Shown here: positions 8,564 to 19,099 of the stretch, piece after piece
Layout: each line of letters opens with the position of its first letter
Numbering within the stretch: position 1 is the first letter of the stretch
Source: Hydnum rufescens UP504
Taxonomy: Eukaryota > Basidiomycota > Agaricomycetes > Cantharellales > Hydnaceae
Length of the DNA: 28,512 nt
Assembly: GCA_014904985.1 (NCBI GenBank)
Contig: MU129095.1
Span: 49,968 to 78,479 of the forward strand
Reading direction: 5' to 3'
The notes under the pieces: generated by a model
The model's database searches: none
The model's input: only the letters and a program-made list of their open reading frames with translations
Told to the model about the DNA's origin: nothing
Program-made: the position numbers and the translations under genes

Positions 8564-9157
8564 TGTCAGGGCCACGCTGCGACGAGGGCACCAAACAAAT
8601 GTAAACACAAATAAGTCCGGTGTAAGTCTGGCTAAGTCTGCAAGAATCCGGGCAAGAATGAGATAAGGAGGTTAGGGATGTCGGAGGAGCGGTCCAGCAG
8701 CCCGGAAGGGACTAGGCGGAAATGAGCACAGCGGTCCTTAAGCTCGTGGAGCTGACTGGATAATACTCGGAGCTGTAGTCCGGAGTAACAGCGGAAATCC
8801 TGAGAGACCAAAGCTGGGGTCTCTGGACTTCGCTCTCGGACTACTTATACATGATGACTATACTACGGGGAGTGATCGCTAAACTGTGGGTGGTTACAAG
8901 GGGGACGGGAACAGGAACAGGAACAGGAACTCAGCCAGGGGCAAACCGGAAGCAATGGGAAATGAAAGGGAAATGAAACCAAGATAGGGTTGGATCGGAG
9001 TCAAACCGGAATCAAGCCAGAAGCGAAGTGGACTTGGGCGAAGGAACTAAGTGGGAACTGGACTGGAGGTGGTGGACAAGGACCGGAGTGATCCAGAGTA
9101 GGCCGAGTGGACTGGAGTGGACTGGAGTGGACCGGGTGGAGGGGACAAACCCTGACA
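8564..9157 (-). repeat. Chromovirus 3' LTR
   Basis: 594 bp, matching 15117-15803 apart from substitutions and three length changes. Contains a short tandem GGAACA tract (about 8898-8920) and a GGACTGGAGT tandem (about 9110-9135), both shared with the other LTR. Confidence 0.93.
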
Positions 9158-9172
9158 TCACCCCCTCTTAGG
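9158..9172 (-). other. Polypurine tract
   Basis: On the minus strand CCTAAGAGGGGGTGA directly precedes the 3' LTR, the expected place for plus-strand priming in an LTR element. Confidence 0.6.
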
Positions 9173-9203
9173 GCCATCGTCCGATTGGCCAGAGGAGCAG
9201 GGA

Positions 9204-9550
9204 TCAATGGGTCGACCAGTCCGGGAGGTCTGCAGGGGGTTCAGTTAGGAGTGGACATGTCCGGAACCCAATGGAGGAGAAGTCAATGGCGCTGATCCGC
9301 CATGGAGCTTCCGGATGAGCAAGGTGGAACTCCGTGATGACTTCCGGGGCATTACCTAGATTGGTCTCTGGAAGCCATTGGTTCTCCGAGGGTGGGTAGC
9401 CTTTCCATTTCACCAAGTACTGGAGTCAGCCTCGGAAATAGCGGGAGTTTTCAATCCGTTCCACCTCATACTCTCCCTCACCACCATGGAGGATAGGAGG
9501 AGGCGGAGGATGTGCAACACGATCCATAATTGGGTCAGGCCGGAAAGGCG
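9204..9550 (-). pseudogene. Chromodomain end of chromovirus integrase, with nonsense codon
   Basis: The frame continues from the integrase across the nested LTR and reads a proline-rich linker, then EYEVERIENSRYFRG, a TGA (9426-9428), then LQYLVKWKGYPPSENQW, the aromatic-cage core of a chromodomain. Chromodomains at the integrase C-terminus define chromoviruses and are thought to steer insertion towards marked chromatin. The stop most simply derives from CGA (arginine) by a C-to-T change at CpG. After the chromodomain about 40 further codons run to the stop at 9204. Confidence 0.85.
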
Positions 9551-10396
9551 TGTCAGGGCGACACTGCCGTCGAAGCCACAAACAGAAAGAGGAAAGAGAT
9601 TAATTAACCACACGCTATCGCAGTGGGAATCCTGAGTATACACCACACAACAAGGGACACACAAGTCTCGCACCTATCACAGTGGGAATCCTGAGAGATC
9701 AAAACTGGTGATCCCCCAACTGCGAAGGGCTATAAATACTATTTCCTGCACACAGCCTCCAACCTTCCAGAGCCTTCCGCCGTCTTCCATAACCTTCCAG
9801 ATCCTCCTAGAATGCCGGCTCCACAGCCCATCAGTCAGCCTCCACAGCCACCATCACTAAGCCTCACTAAGCTGACGCAGCCGTGTTACGAATCCTGTGC
9901 GCACCTCCACATGGCTATGCCCCAACTTCCATATGTATCCCCCTTAGCGTATGTACTTCCAAGGCAGTGTACGCCTGGGTACTCCAAAGGTGTCCAAAGT
10001 GTCAAATGACCGTAATGACATGGATGGAGTACGGATTGGGACAGGTGATGTGGATTCAGGGACTGGGGGTAGAGGAGGAGGAGGGGGAGTCTGGATTGGC
10101 AACTCCATGGACTCACGTGGGGAGCGAGGGAACGACAGGTGCTGACAAGGGCGCCAATGCTGCACTGGTTGACTACCCAGCCCATAGCCTGCTGGCCAAG
10201 GCCTGATAGAACAAGGGCAATAATAATAAGAGAAATGCCAATAATGGCAAGGATGACAATAACCCCCGTAGTGAATGGAGGGAGAGAGGAGACAAGAGCA
10301 TTTGAGGAAGTAGGTGCCATATGATAGAGTCAATGAAGAATGATACTCTGACGGGTAAGTCCTTAGGCGGAAGCAAATGTCAATTTGATCCTGACA
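9551..10396 (-). mobile_element. Solo LTR (family A, copy 2) nested in the integrase
   Basis: 846 bp, nearly identical to 1415-2261 but inverted. Flanks are AGGCG (9546-9550) and GGGCG (10397-10401), a 5-bp duplication with one mismatch. Removing the LTR and one duplicate restores the integrase frame, with HVSKLRP joining directly to FRPDPIMDRV, which confirms the insertion point. On the minus strand it carries the first 52 residues of the membrane-peptide frame seen in copy 1 (from 10320), shifted afterwards by a one-base deletion. Confidence 0.94.
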
Positions 10397-11597
10397 GGGC
10401 GGAGTTTCGAGACATGGAACACCGGGTGGACTCGCATGGAGGGGGGAAGTTTGAGCCGGATAGCAGAGTGGGAGATCACCTTGTCCACTTTGTACGGGCC
10501 TAACCACTTGTCCAAGAGTTTCCGGCTGGGCGGTCAATGGATATGTTGTGAGCATCCAGCCATACTGAGTCTCCGACTGCATACTCTGGGGCTTCTGTCC
10601 GGTGTGCATCATAGTGACGAGCCATGTCCTTGGCTGCTTGGCGGAGAGTGGACTGGGCTTCCTCAGAGGTTTTCTGCATCCGTGTGACAAAGTCCGTGGC
10701 TGCTTCGACAACTCCGGGGCGGATTGGTTCAGTACCGAGGCGAGGATCTTGGCCAGAGTCAAGGCGGAATGGGATTTCCTGGGTGGAGGAGTGAATCCGG
10801 TTATTGTATGCAAACTCCGCCATAGGGAGCCAGTCTGCCCAATCATTTTGTCTGTGGTTGACAAAGATCCGGAGGTACTGCTCGATCTCCTGATTGACTT
10901 GCTCCGTCTGTCTGTCTGTCTGGGGGTGGAATGCTGTGGAGAAGTTGGTTTTAACTCCAAGGAGTGAATTGAGTTCCTTCATGAACTTCGAGGTGAATGT
11001 GGTGCCCCGATCGCTGATGATGGTCTCTGGAAGGCCATGGTGCCTCCAGACATTGTCTTGGAAAAGGCGGGCGACTCCGGCGGAGTCCACTGTGGTCGTT
11101 GTGGGCATCACATGAATCCGTTTGGAGAGTCGGTCGATGACGATCATCACACTGTCAAATCCATGTGACTCTGGGAGCTCCGTGATCATGTCCACTGATA
11201 TGACTTGCCATCGGCGGTCTGGAACCGGATTAGGGTGGAGAGTTCTGGACGGTTTGGACGGGAAGGTTTTGGTCCGATTGCAGGTGTCACAGGTGGAGAC
11301 ATAGGTTGCGACATACCGTGACATCCCTGGCCACCAGTAGTGGCGAGACACAAGTTCGTATGTCTTCCATCGTCCGGGGTGGCCTGTGGTTGGGGTGTCG
11401 TGGTGTTCACGGACTAGGTCATGACGGAGTTTGGAGTCCAGTGGAACATAGACACGTCCACGGAAAAGGACCAGAGACCCTTGGAGTTCCCAATCTTTCA
11501 GGTGAGCCTTCGGGCCATCTCCATTTAACTCCTTGATGATCTGGACTACTTTGTCATCAATCTCGTGGCCCTTTTGATCCGAGCCATCAAGCTCCGA
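10397..11597 (-). pseudogene. Chromovirus integrase, zinc-binding and catalytic domains (broken)
   Basis: The frame open from 11597 reads a spacer, then the H-H-C-C zinc-binding module (REHHDTPTTGHPG ... YVSTCDTCNRTK, about 11410-11250). The DDE core follows: VDMITELP, then VIDRLSKRIHV, ISDRGTTFTSKF and the glutamate in QTDRQTEQVNQEIEQYLR. All three catalytic acids are present. The frame is lost near 10530 by a one-base shift; the C-terminal GPY-like part ([11 protein letters not shown] ... [13 protein letters not shown]) reads in the neighbouring frame up to the nested LTR. An in-frame TAG at 11598-11600 marks the shift from the upstream RNase H frame. Confidence 0.9.
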
Positions 11598-11695
11598 CTA
11601 GGTCCTTCCACTGCGACAACCTCTGTGGTGTCTAGGGCACGGGACTGGAAAGCAGTCGGCTTCAGTAGGACTACATCGGAGTTATCGGAGTCTCC

Positions 11696-13273
11696 TCACG
11701 GATGGTCCGGGCGCCGTGAAAGAGCATCCGGTTTCCCGGACTGTGATCCGGAGCGGTGCTGGAGGGTGAAGTTGAACTGGGAAAGGAAAATATTCCAGCG
11801 GGCTTGTCTCCGATTCAGCTTCTGTGCAGTCCGGAAGTACTGAAGGTTCTGGTGGTCCATCAAGATCTCAATCGGATGTGGAGAGCCCTCTAGGTAATGT
11901 CTCCATGCCTCCAGAGCTCGGATAATGGCCATGAGCTCCTTGTCATAGATGTCATAATTCCTCTCAGCCTCTGACAGACTTTTCGATAGGAAACCTACTG
12001 GGTGCCACTTTCCATCCTCTTGGAGCTGTGAGAGTACTGCTCCGGTTGCATATCCGGAGGCATCGGCTTCCACTCGGAAGCGTCCGGATTCAGAGGGAAA
12101 GACTAGGATCGGTGCGGAGGTGACAAGGGATTTCAGTTTGACGAAGGCATTACGTTCGGCATCGGCCCATTGGAAGGGGGTGTCCTTCCGGGTGAGATCA
12201 TTCAAAGGTCTGGCAACCTTAGCGAAATCCTGGATGAACCGGCGGTAGAAGTTGATGAATCCAAGGAATGACTGCGTCTCCTTCAGGTTCTTGGGTTCTG
12301 GCCATTCCATTACACCTGCAACCTTGATAGGGTCCATCTCCACATGATCCGGGGTGAACACCATCCCTAGATACTCAATCCGGTCCCGGAAGAACTCACA
12401 CTTCTCGGGTTTCAAGAAGAGGTTGTTCTCCCGGAGTGTCTGCAGGATCCCTCGGACACCGCGGACGTACTCCTCCCGGGTCTTGGCAAAGCTTAGGATG
12501 TCATCCAGATACACGATGCACACTCCATTGTCGATCCATTCCTGGAGGACATCATTGATCATGTTCTGGAAGGTACCCGGAGAGTTGCAAAGTCCAAAGA
12601 ACATGACCAAGGGTTCAAACAGTCCTCGGTTAGTCCGGAAAGCCGCTTTCCATTCTTCTCCGTCTGCCATCCGGATATTCTGGAAGCCCCACCGCAAGTC
12701 CAGTTTCCCAAACACTTTGGCTCCTCGGAGTCGGTCAATGACATCAGAGATCAGAGGTAAGGGGTATGCATTCTTGACCGTGATGTCATTGAGTTTCCGG
12801 TAGTCCTGGACTAGCCGAAAACCTCCATCTTTTTTCTTCACAAAGAACACTGGGGCAGCCATAGGGGATTTGGAAGGGCGGATCCGACCGGAGGCCAGGT
12901 TTTCCTTCAGGAAGTCATCGAGTTCCTTTTGCTCTGCTGGGGAGAGTGGGAAGAGTTTGGCTGGGGGAGGCAGCTGGGCTCCCTTGTTAAACTCGATATG
13001 GTGATCCCACGGTTTCCGGCCAGGGAGCTGATCAAAGGAGTCCTTGGAAAACACATCTCGGAAGTCACGGAATTCCTCCGGGACAAGCTCCTCAAACGTC
13101 TTCACTGGCTCATTTGCTTTGGCTTTTGCAGCCTCTGCCAGCCTCTGGGAAGGGGTGCTCGTTGCTCGGACAATCTCGGAGTGCTCAGTGTCACTGGGGA
13201 AGTAAGCTGCAAAGATGGCATCTCCTTTTTCCAGTGTCAGGGACTCATTAATGTCGTCAGCATCATCCTCCAT
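11696..13273 (-). pseudogene. Chromovirus reverse transcriptase and RNase H (broken at both ends)
   Basis: 525 uninterrupted codons. Reverse transcriptase motifs are seen in order: SPMAAPVFFVKKKDGGFR, DYRKLNDITVKNAYPLP, KLDLRWGFQNIR, FFGLCNSPGTFQ and the catalytic YLDD (VYLDDILSFAKT). The RNase H domain follows (FRVEADASGYATGAVLSQ, YDKELMAIIRALEAWRHYLEG, ILMDHQNLQYFRTAQKLN) and ends at KPDALSRRPDHP. LRWGFQN replaces the more usual LR-GYNN, and LCNSPGTFQ the usual L-NAPATFQ. The frame is separated from protease by a shift near 13275-13285 and ends at a TGA (11696-11698) beyond which the same frame continues coherently (GDSDNSDVVLLKP), so this stop is a mutation. Confidence 0.93.
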
Positions 13274-13284
13274 AGGGGTGGGAG

Positions 13285-13944
13285 GTGTCCGGGTTCTTCC
13301 AGTGTTGTCCGGGGTTCTTCCAGTGTCTTCCTGGAGATTCTCCCTCGCCGACGCTCTGCGTTCCGCATCTTCCGGATCACTACACGACAGTCAGATGGGC
13401 ACCGGGTCAGTGTGACTACCCCGGTTGTCCAGTCAATCTCCGGGTTGTGATGGTGAAGCCATGTGTGCCCTATGATCAGCTTGGTTTTCCCCAGTCCGAT
13501 CACAGAGAACACTACCCGCTCGGAGTGATCATTGATTCGGAGGATGACCTCAACCTCTTCACGGACAGACCCCATTTCATTCAGTGTTCCATCAACATTG
13601 TAGACTGGGATCGGGCGTGCAAGGGGTCGTATGTCTAGACCATTTTCCTTTGCGAAGGTCGGGTCCATGAACATTCCGGTGGCTCCGGAGTCCAGTAGGG
13701 CCTTTCCGGCACAGATCGCTCCAGTCCGCGGTGATTGGATTTTCACCTTGATCTCTGTGGCTCGTCTGGGGTCTTCGGAAAGGAGGCGGATAGAAGGGGG
13801 GGGGTTGTAGACAGGGTCAACCTCAGTTGATACGCTTTCAGATTCGTCACTCTCATCGTCGGAGAAAAACATGTCATTTCCAACTCCGTATGTACAGTTT
13901 TCGAGAGAGGAGAATCTGTTGGTCAGGCAGGACGCATCCTTCAC
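13285..13944 (-). pseudogene. Chromovirus protease region of pol
   Basis: Contains the retropepsin active site LLDSGATGMFMD and the flap-distal IIGHTWLHHHNPEIDW. It overlaps the gag stop (13941-13943) in the -1 frame relative to gag and is open upstream of it, so expression by -1 frameshifting is possible. An acidic stretch (DDESDESES) precedes the protease. At the far end the frame runs into PPLWRMM, which is a shifted reading of the start of the reverse-transcriptase frame, so a one-base indel near 13275-13285 separates the two. Confidence 0.88.
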
Positions 13945-15038
13945 TGCTGACCATTGGGAAAATCCTGCGGAGGCGATCCCTGAGCTTCTGAGGCATTCTT
14001 CGGAGCTGGGAACAGTTTCCGTAACTCCTCGCGGATGATTGCTCCAATGTCTTCCGTGGCGCGGATGAATTGTTGTGGCTTCCGCGGGTGGGGGCAGTCA
14101 CGAGAGATGTGTCCCAACTCTTGACAGTTATAACACCGTCGTGCCTCTCGTTTCCGAGTCGAGTCTACATCCATGGGAGTGAATGAAGTCGATGAGGAGG
14201 GTGTCAGTGCAGGAGGGAGTGTGGTCGGTCTAGGAGTGATGGGTGCTGCTGTCCGGGGTTTCTCCGTGGATGTCGGGGGGTTTCTCGGAGTGTATGGGGT
14301 TGTACCGGATGTGGCTTGTCGGAACCGGAGATATAGGTTATCCAGACGCCGTGCTGTGTCCTGCCATCCTCCGAGTGTCTCCGGCAGATCACTGAGGTGC
14401 ATTTTTTCCAACAGTCTTTCGTTGAGGCCCCGCTGATACGCATCAATCAACGCTTCCTCTCCGAATCCGGTTCGTCCTGCCAAGGCGTCAAAGTGCGCGG
14501 TGTATTCCTCCGCGGACATCTTCCCTTGTTTCAGATTCCGGAGTTGGGATCGTGCAGTGAACTCCCGGTCCGGTTCTCCGAAAGCACTTTCAAAGGCAAC
14601 CAGGAACCCTTCAAAGGTCTCGTATGGATTGTGGGTTTCCGGATCTAGGAAGGAGGTGGAGAGACTTTCCGCCCATGCTCCGGCAGTTCCATCCTTCATC
14701 CAGGAGAGTGTGTACAGGATTTTGTGCAACTCTGTTGGATAGACTCTAGGTTGGAGGGCAATGTTCAGCCGGACGGAGCGTAGGAAACTCTCCGTTTTCT
14801 TCCGATCGCCAGAGAATGGTTCGGGGTCAGCTCCCTTGGCCTCGCGAGCAGACTGGGTAGGCGGAGGGTGCTGCTGGAGTGTCTGCTGGACTGCAGCTGA
14901 CACAAAGCCAGCGACATGTGTCCCTTGGTTCCGCATGTCGTCCAGCTCCTCACGGAGGGCAGCATTTTGTTGTTGGAGTTGGGTGAGGAGGTGTTGGAGG
15001 TGGTCGGCGGTAATGGCTACTGGAGCACCGTCGGACAT
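13941..15038 (-). CDS. Chromovirus Gag
   Basis: 365 codons from the methionine at 15038 (MSDGAPVAITADHLQHLL); an upstream extension to 15161 starts inside the LTR and is less likely. N-terminal coiled-coil-like segment (LLTQLQQQNAALREELDDM), a retrotransposon Gag capsid region (KILYTLSWMKDGTAGAWAES ... FEGFLVAFESAFGEPDRE), and a C-terminal CCHC zinc knuckle RRCYNCQELGHISRDCPHPR of the spacing C-x2-C-x4-H-x4-C. No internal stop: this is the only intact gene of the element. It would form the particle shell and bind element RNA. Confidence 0.9.
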   Translation of the reverse strand: MSDGAPVAITADHLQHLLTQLQQQNAALREELDDMRNQGTHVAGFVSAAVQQTLQQHPPPTQSAREAKGADPEPFSGDRKKTESFLRSVRLNIALQPRVYPTELHKILYTLSWMKDGTAGAWAESLSTSFLDPETHNPYETFEGFLVAFESAFGEPDREFTARSQLRNLKQGKMSAEEYTAHFDALAGRTGFGEEALIDAYQRGLNERLLEKMHLSDLPETLGGWQDTARRLDNLYLRFRQATSGTTPYTPRNPPTSTEKPRTAAPITPRPTTLPPALTPSSSTSFTPMDVDSTRKREARRCYNCQELGHISRDCPHPRKPQQFIRATEDIGAIIREELRKLFPAPKNASEAQGSPPQDFPNGQQ

Positions 15039-15116
15039 TTCGGAACGAGGAGTGGGAGGGAAATCGGCGATACTAAGCAATCCAGATGGTGGGCTCGTGA
15101 GAGAGCTTTGGTCTTC

Positions 15117-15803
15117 TGTCAGGGCCACGCTGCGACGAGGGCACCAAACAAATGTAAACACAAATAATTCCGGCTAAGTCCGGTGTAAGTCCGGCTAAGT
15201 CCGCAAGAATCCGGGCAAGAATGAGATAAGGAGGTTAGGGATGTCGGAGGAGCGGTCCAGCAGCCCGGAAGGGACTAGGCGGAAATGAGCACAGCGGTCC
15301 TTAAGCTCGTGGAGTCGACTGGATAATACTCGGAGCTGTAGTCCGGAGTAACAGCGGAAATCCTGAGATTATGTAATATGAATACGGAATACATGAAGGC
15401 TGACCTGTAGTCCGGAGTAACAGCGGAAATCCTGAGAGACCAAAGCTGGGGTCTCTGGACTTCGCTCTCGGACTACTTATACATGATGACTATACTACGG
15501 GGGAGTGATCGCTAAACTGTGGGTGGTTACAAGGGGGACGGGAACAGGAACAGGAACAGGAACTCGGCCAGGGGGCAAACCGGAAGCAATGGGAAATGAA
15601 AGGGAAATGAAACCAAGATAGGGTTGGATCGGAGTCAAACCGGAATCAAGCTGGAAGCGAAGTGGACTTGGGTGAAGGAACTAAGTGGAGAACTGGACTG
15701 GAGGTGGGTGGACAAGGACCAGAGTGATCCGGAGTAGGCCGGAGTGGACTGGAGTGGACTGGAGTGGACCGGAGTGGACCGGAGTGAGGGACAAACCCTG
15801 ACA
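15117..15803 (-). repeat. Chromovirus 5' LTR
   Basis: 687 bp; longer than the 3' LTR mainly because of an extra 70-bp segment at 15368-15437. A TATA box (TATAAGT, minus strand, 15475-15481) lies upstream of the CTCTCAGGATTTCCGCTG block. Several substitutions between the LTRs show the element is not a very recent insertion. Confidence 0.93.
15475..15481 (-). promoter_or_regulatory. TATA box of chromovirus 5' LTR
   Basis: TATAAGT on the minus strand, also kept in the 3' LTR (about 8843-8849). It has the same position relative to the CTCTCAGGATT block as the TATA-like box of LTR family A. Confidence 0.5.
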
Positions 15804-17232
15804 CTGGGACTACTGTATTCTGGGCGTTCGTATGACTCGAGATCTGGGATGCACTCCACTGGTGTTGGTATGGCTCGGGTACATTGCACCAAGGCTCCAG
15901 GGCTTCATTCGATCGAAGGGGAGACTGCATTTGTGAACATAGGTGCGAGACCTTGCACCCCTCAACCTGCAAGCAATGGTCCTGCGACACTAATTTGGGT
16001 TCAGGGATCAGGGTCCTGGACATCACGTTTGACGGTGTACCGCGATGACACTTGTTCTTCCTGGCTATGGCCGGGCTCAACGGACTGCAGTGTGCAGACG
16101 ATACTAGAATCCCAGACAGAGCTTGATATTTGGGCTCATTCAAGCAGGGAACTAACCTGTCAGAGGTACTCCTCAGGTGTTGTTGCGCTTGAGTGACTGT
16201 ATATTGGAGCGAACTCAGAGATCGGGTTCCATTGAGGAGGTGGGCACGTTCATAGTTGTTCAGACTGAAGCTGTACGGGGCACATGTCAGTCCCTGAAAC
16301 AGCGTGGTTTCCCATGCCACCTCTTGCAGTACATCCCTGCAGTGTAGTATCACGTGCGCCAGTGTGGAATCCAGCATGTAGTTCAATGACCCCTTTGGGA
16401 AATCGGAGGTAACTTGGTCAAGGAAGTACCTTGAGTCCACATCCAGATCATAGAGCAACCAGTCCAACCATGTGGAGATGATATTCATGGCTCTACTGAA
16501 GTCAAACTTATTGCTTCGACAGAGTGAGGCCCAAATAGCCTTATAAGGTGGTAGGGAAGGTTTCCACGTCCCCAGATCACAGTTATGGTGGATGGTTCTT
16601 GAGGCCTCATTTGACCGGTAGCTAGATGCCATAGAGGGAACAGGACGCAAGCCGTTATTATAACCAGGGGGGTGACTTGAGGATTGCATGTCCAGATGTA
16701 CATTAGATCGTCTAGCCACAGAGGTGTCGGATAGCAGAATATGAGGTGGACCTGGATCACAACACAAATTTAGGGGAGTGACCACCCTTCTTGAGGTATC
16801 CACCCTGTTTGAGAGGGGGCTAAGAATTCCATCTATGAGTGGCCTGTGGGCTTGTTTGGAAACAGCAGTTCCAGGGGACCAATCCTTGACAGATGGGAGA
16901 GCTGTTGAGGATCTGGAGGCACTCTTGCCAATGTTCAAACCACGAATATTTGCATCCAGGGGTGTGTAGAAGGAGGATGAGGGTGTCAAGTTCGAACCAT
17001 GGGCAGTCCTGTAGGGACCTGCCAATGGAGTTCTTACACACTCCACCAGTGTTAATTCGGTAGTATCCGAATTAAGGAGTGGGGAGGGACCAGAGGATGG
17101 AGGAGGTTCCGGTTCCAATGGATTAGTCCAGTCCATGGGACTGAGACCATTCCATCTAGCCCAACAGGCTAACAGTTCCTGGAGGGTTAGGGTTTCTATG
17201 CCCACTAGGGCAAAGTAAGAAGGTTTAGTCAT
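15804..17232 (-). pseudogene. Unrecognised coding region, 5' part, cut by the chromovirus
   Basis: 476 codons from a methionine at 17232 (MTKPSYFALVGIETLTLQEL), uninterrupted up to the chromovirus insertion and then reading into the LTR. Rich in Ser, Pro and Leu, with a Pro/Ser segment at residues about 38-55 and a better-mixed middle (SRAMNIISTWLDWLLYDLDV; GSLNYMLDSTLAHVILHCRD). No family recognised. With the element and one CTGGG copy removed, the frame stays open into 8558 and below, so both parts were one gene. It could be a cellular gene or the Gag-like gene of another transposon. Confidence 0.55.
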
Positions 17233-17515
17233 AAAGCTGGGAGTCGCACAGTGTGTAGTGTGTAATCAACAGGTCCGCGACTCTGTGAGACGGACAGTTG
17301 ATGATGGTAGAAAAGATACATTGCCTCGGGCATTGCCATGGCTTTTCCCTTACAGCTTATGTAACTAATAAAGACTAACTAAGTAAGGTGGCAATTCCCA
17401 GGGCAGCACCAAACTCCCTGTGGGAGAAGCTTCCCACCAGTTTAAAGTAGAAAATGAGAGAGAAGGGAATAAAAGGGTTTTAGCTACTAGGGAGCCAACC
17501 CCTTGATCCATACAT
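17233..17515. other. Intervening sequence, no gene seen
   Basis: Lies between the start of the unrecognised coding region and the broken end of the second retroelement. No LTR, open frame or repeat recognised; any promoter of the minus-strand coding region would be here. Confidence 0.5.
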
Positions 17516-18110
17516 CTACCAAAGTGGCTTAAGGGACTTTGACACCACTAACACAGCATGGCCATGTTCTGACTTGCCATTTGCCTGTGGATTGTACAGT
17601 GAGACTTGCACAACAGGGACTTGGTACTTGTCCATTAATGCTTGGACTGCCCCTTTGAATTCCGACCCATTGTCAATCATGAGCTGGAAGATGCAGCCAT
17701 ATCGACACATCACATCAAACAGGAAGTCAGTGACCTTGTCGGAAGATATGTTGCACAGCTTCATCACTTCGAGGAACCTGGTAAGGTTGTCTATGAGGTC
17801 CACAATGTACTTATATCCGTGTTTCCCTTTAGGCATGTTTACAGAATCCATATCAAACCATCTAAGGAGCATTCGAGTGTATTGAGGTTGTATAGGGATT
17901 TTGTTCCTGTAAGTCAAATGGATTTGACATTCATGACAAGTCTGGCAGTATTGGGCTACAAAATTGTACATGTTTGGCTACCAGTATGAGTCACGGATCT
18001 TCCTGAATGTTGGATCTCGTCCCCGATGTCCTGATTCATCATGTGTGTCTTTGCATATTCTTGTTCAAATTTCCATACTCAAGACGACTTGAAGAGGAGG
18101 CTTGTCTCCA
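17516..18110 (-). pseudogene. Integrase of second gypsy element, truncated
   Basis: The zinc-binding module reads HDESGHRGRDPTFRKIRDSY, a stop, then YNFVAQYCQTCHECQ. The DDE core follows: FDMDSVNMPKGKHGYKYIV, LIDNLTRFLEVMKL, MIDNGSEFKGAV and NPQANGKSEHGH, with all three acids kept at the expected spacing. The frame ends in SKSLKPLW, well short of the normal C-terminus, and unrelated sequence follows, so the element is truncated here. Confidence 0.85.
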
Positions 18111-18172
18111 TTATGTCTCCAAAGCATATTTTCGAATAAAAGAAAGAGTCTAGCACAATTGGCTATCTGTAC

Positions 18173-19078
18173 TCAGCATTTGTGGTCCTCAGGTAGCTTG
18201 AGGTTTGAAAGGTATGCCAAGATCTCATCCCAGTGTTCAGGAGAGTCATGGTCATACCTCTTATGCTTGTGATCTAGTTTGTCTAGCTTGACTTCATCGT
18301 CTGGTATGATAGCCTCACCTTCAAAGGTCTTGAATAATAAACTTGACTTGTACTCATCTCCTTCAATTACCATAGGCTGTGTCCATTCGACTTCCAATGG
18401 TAGACACTCGCTGGTTGAATGATTTAGTGCAGTTTCGACCCTATTGTTATAATCTTCCTGTTCATCTTGACTTTCAGTCTTAGGTATTTTGAGAAGTTTG
18501 ATTCTCTTGTCATCATCAGACTCAATGCTCGAATCATCAGAGTCCTCTTCTGCTGTGCGACAATGCAATAGACCATCCGGACCTTGATGCTTTGTAGTGC
18601 TCCTATGCTGGATTTCGAAATCAAAAAGCAAAATGTAGGTTATCCATCTTGTCATCACTGCATTGGGTAAACCCAGATTATTGATCATTTTCCCTATGTA
18701 GCTTGCATCTAGGATCAGACAGAAGTGAATTCCATGAAGTCGATATTGCTCCACATTTAACACTCAAAAAACTCCATACAACTCAAGCTTAGGCTGTGAG
18801 TATCTGCTTTCCACCTTGTTGAAGGTAAGTGATCTGAATATAATCAGATATTCTGCATCTTCAAGTTGTTGACTAACTATCCAGCCACAGCCGATAGGTG
18901 ACGAGTTGACCACGATGGACACTAGACCATAATTGGATTCTTGTTGCGACTTCATGGTGACTCTGTGCGCTAGATGGTAGTCTATAGTATTAATCAGGAC
19001 TGCTGTCGACACTAGATGTTTAAGGTGATCCATTGCCTGTTGCACTTCATCTGTCCACTTGAATTCACTCGGTGCCAT
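18173..19078 (-). pseudogene. RNase H and acidic spacer of second gypsy element
   Basis: Two frames. 18764-19078 reads FKWTDEVQQAMDHLKHLV, then VNSSPIGCGWIVSQQ and ESRYSQPKLELYGVF. 18570-18763 continues with FCLILDASYIGKMINN, LPNAVMTRWITYILLFDFEI and KHQGPDGLLHC, the end of the RNase H domain. The following segment down to 18173 is an acidic spacer (EEDSDDSSIESDDD) before the integrase, with a CLPLEVEW string. One stop separates the two frames. The usual first acidic residue position reads VNSSPIG instead of VDSSPIG, a change expected to harm catalysis. Confidence 0.82.
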
Positions 19079-19099
19079 CTTTCAAGTTAGCAAGGTTAA

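Larger units (their letters stand above)
8564..15803 (-). mobile_element. Ty3/gypsy chromovirus, full length but defective
   Basis: Both LTRs are present (594 and 687 bp), with termini TGTCAGGG and CCCTGACA and a perfect 5-bp target duplication CTGGG (8559-8563 and 15804-15808). Gene order on the minus strand is gag, protease, reverse transcriptase-RNase H, integrase and chromodomain, the Ty3/gypsy order. At least four lesions break pol, plus a nested solo LTR in the integrase and a stop in the chromodomain. No TGG-initial primer-binding site follows the 5' LTR (GAAGACCAAAGC instead), so self-priming or a non-standard primer is possible. The element has split an older coding region. Confidence 0.95.

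Noticed and set aside
8898..8920. GGAACA repeats as a CRISPR or regulatory array
   Set aside because: A short simple tandem present in both chromovirus LTRs, with no spacers.
9944..10960. 338-codon minus-strand frame
   Set aside because: It crosses the nested LTR boundary at 10396 and reads the integrase out of frame; the true integrase frame is beside it.
12354..12803. 149-codon plus-strand frame
   Set aside because: Antisense shadow of the reverse transcriptase.
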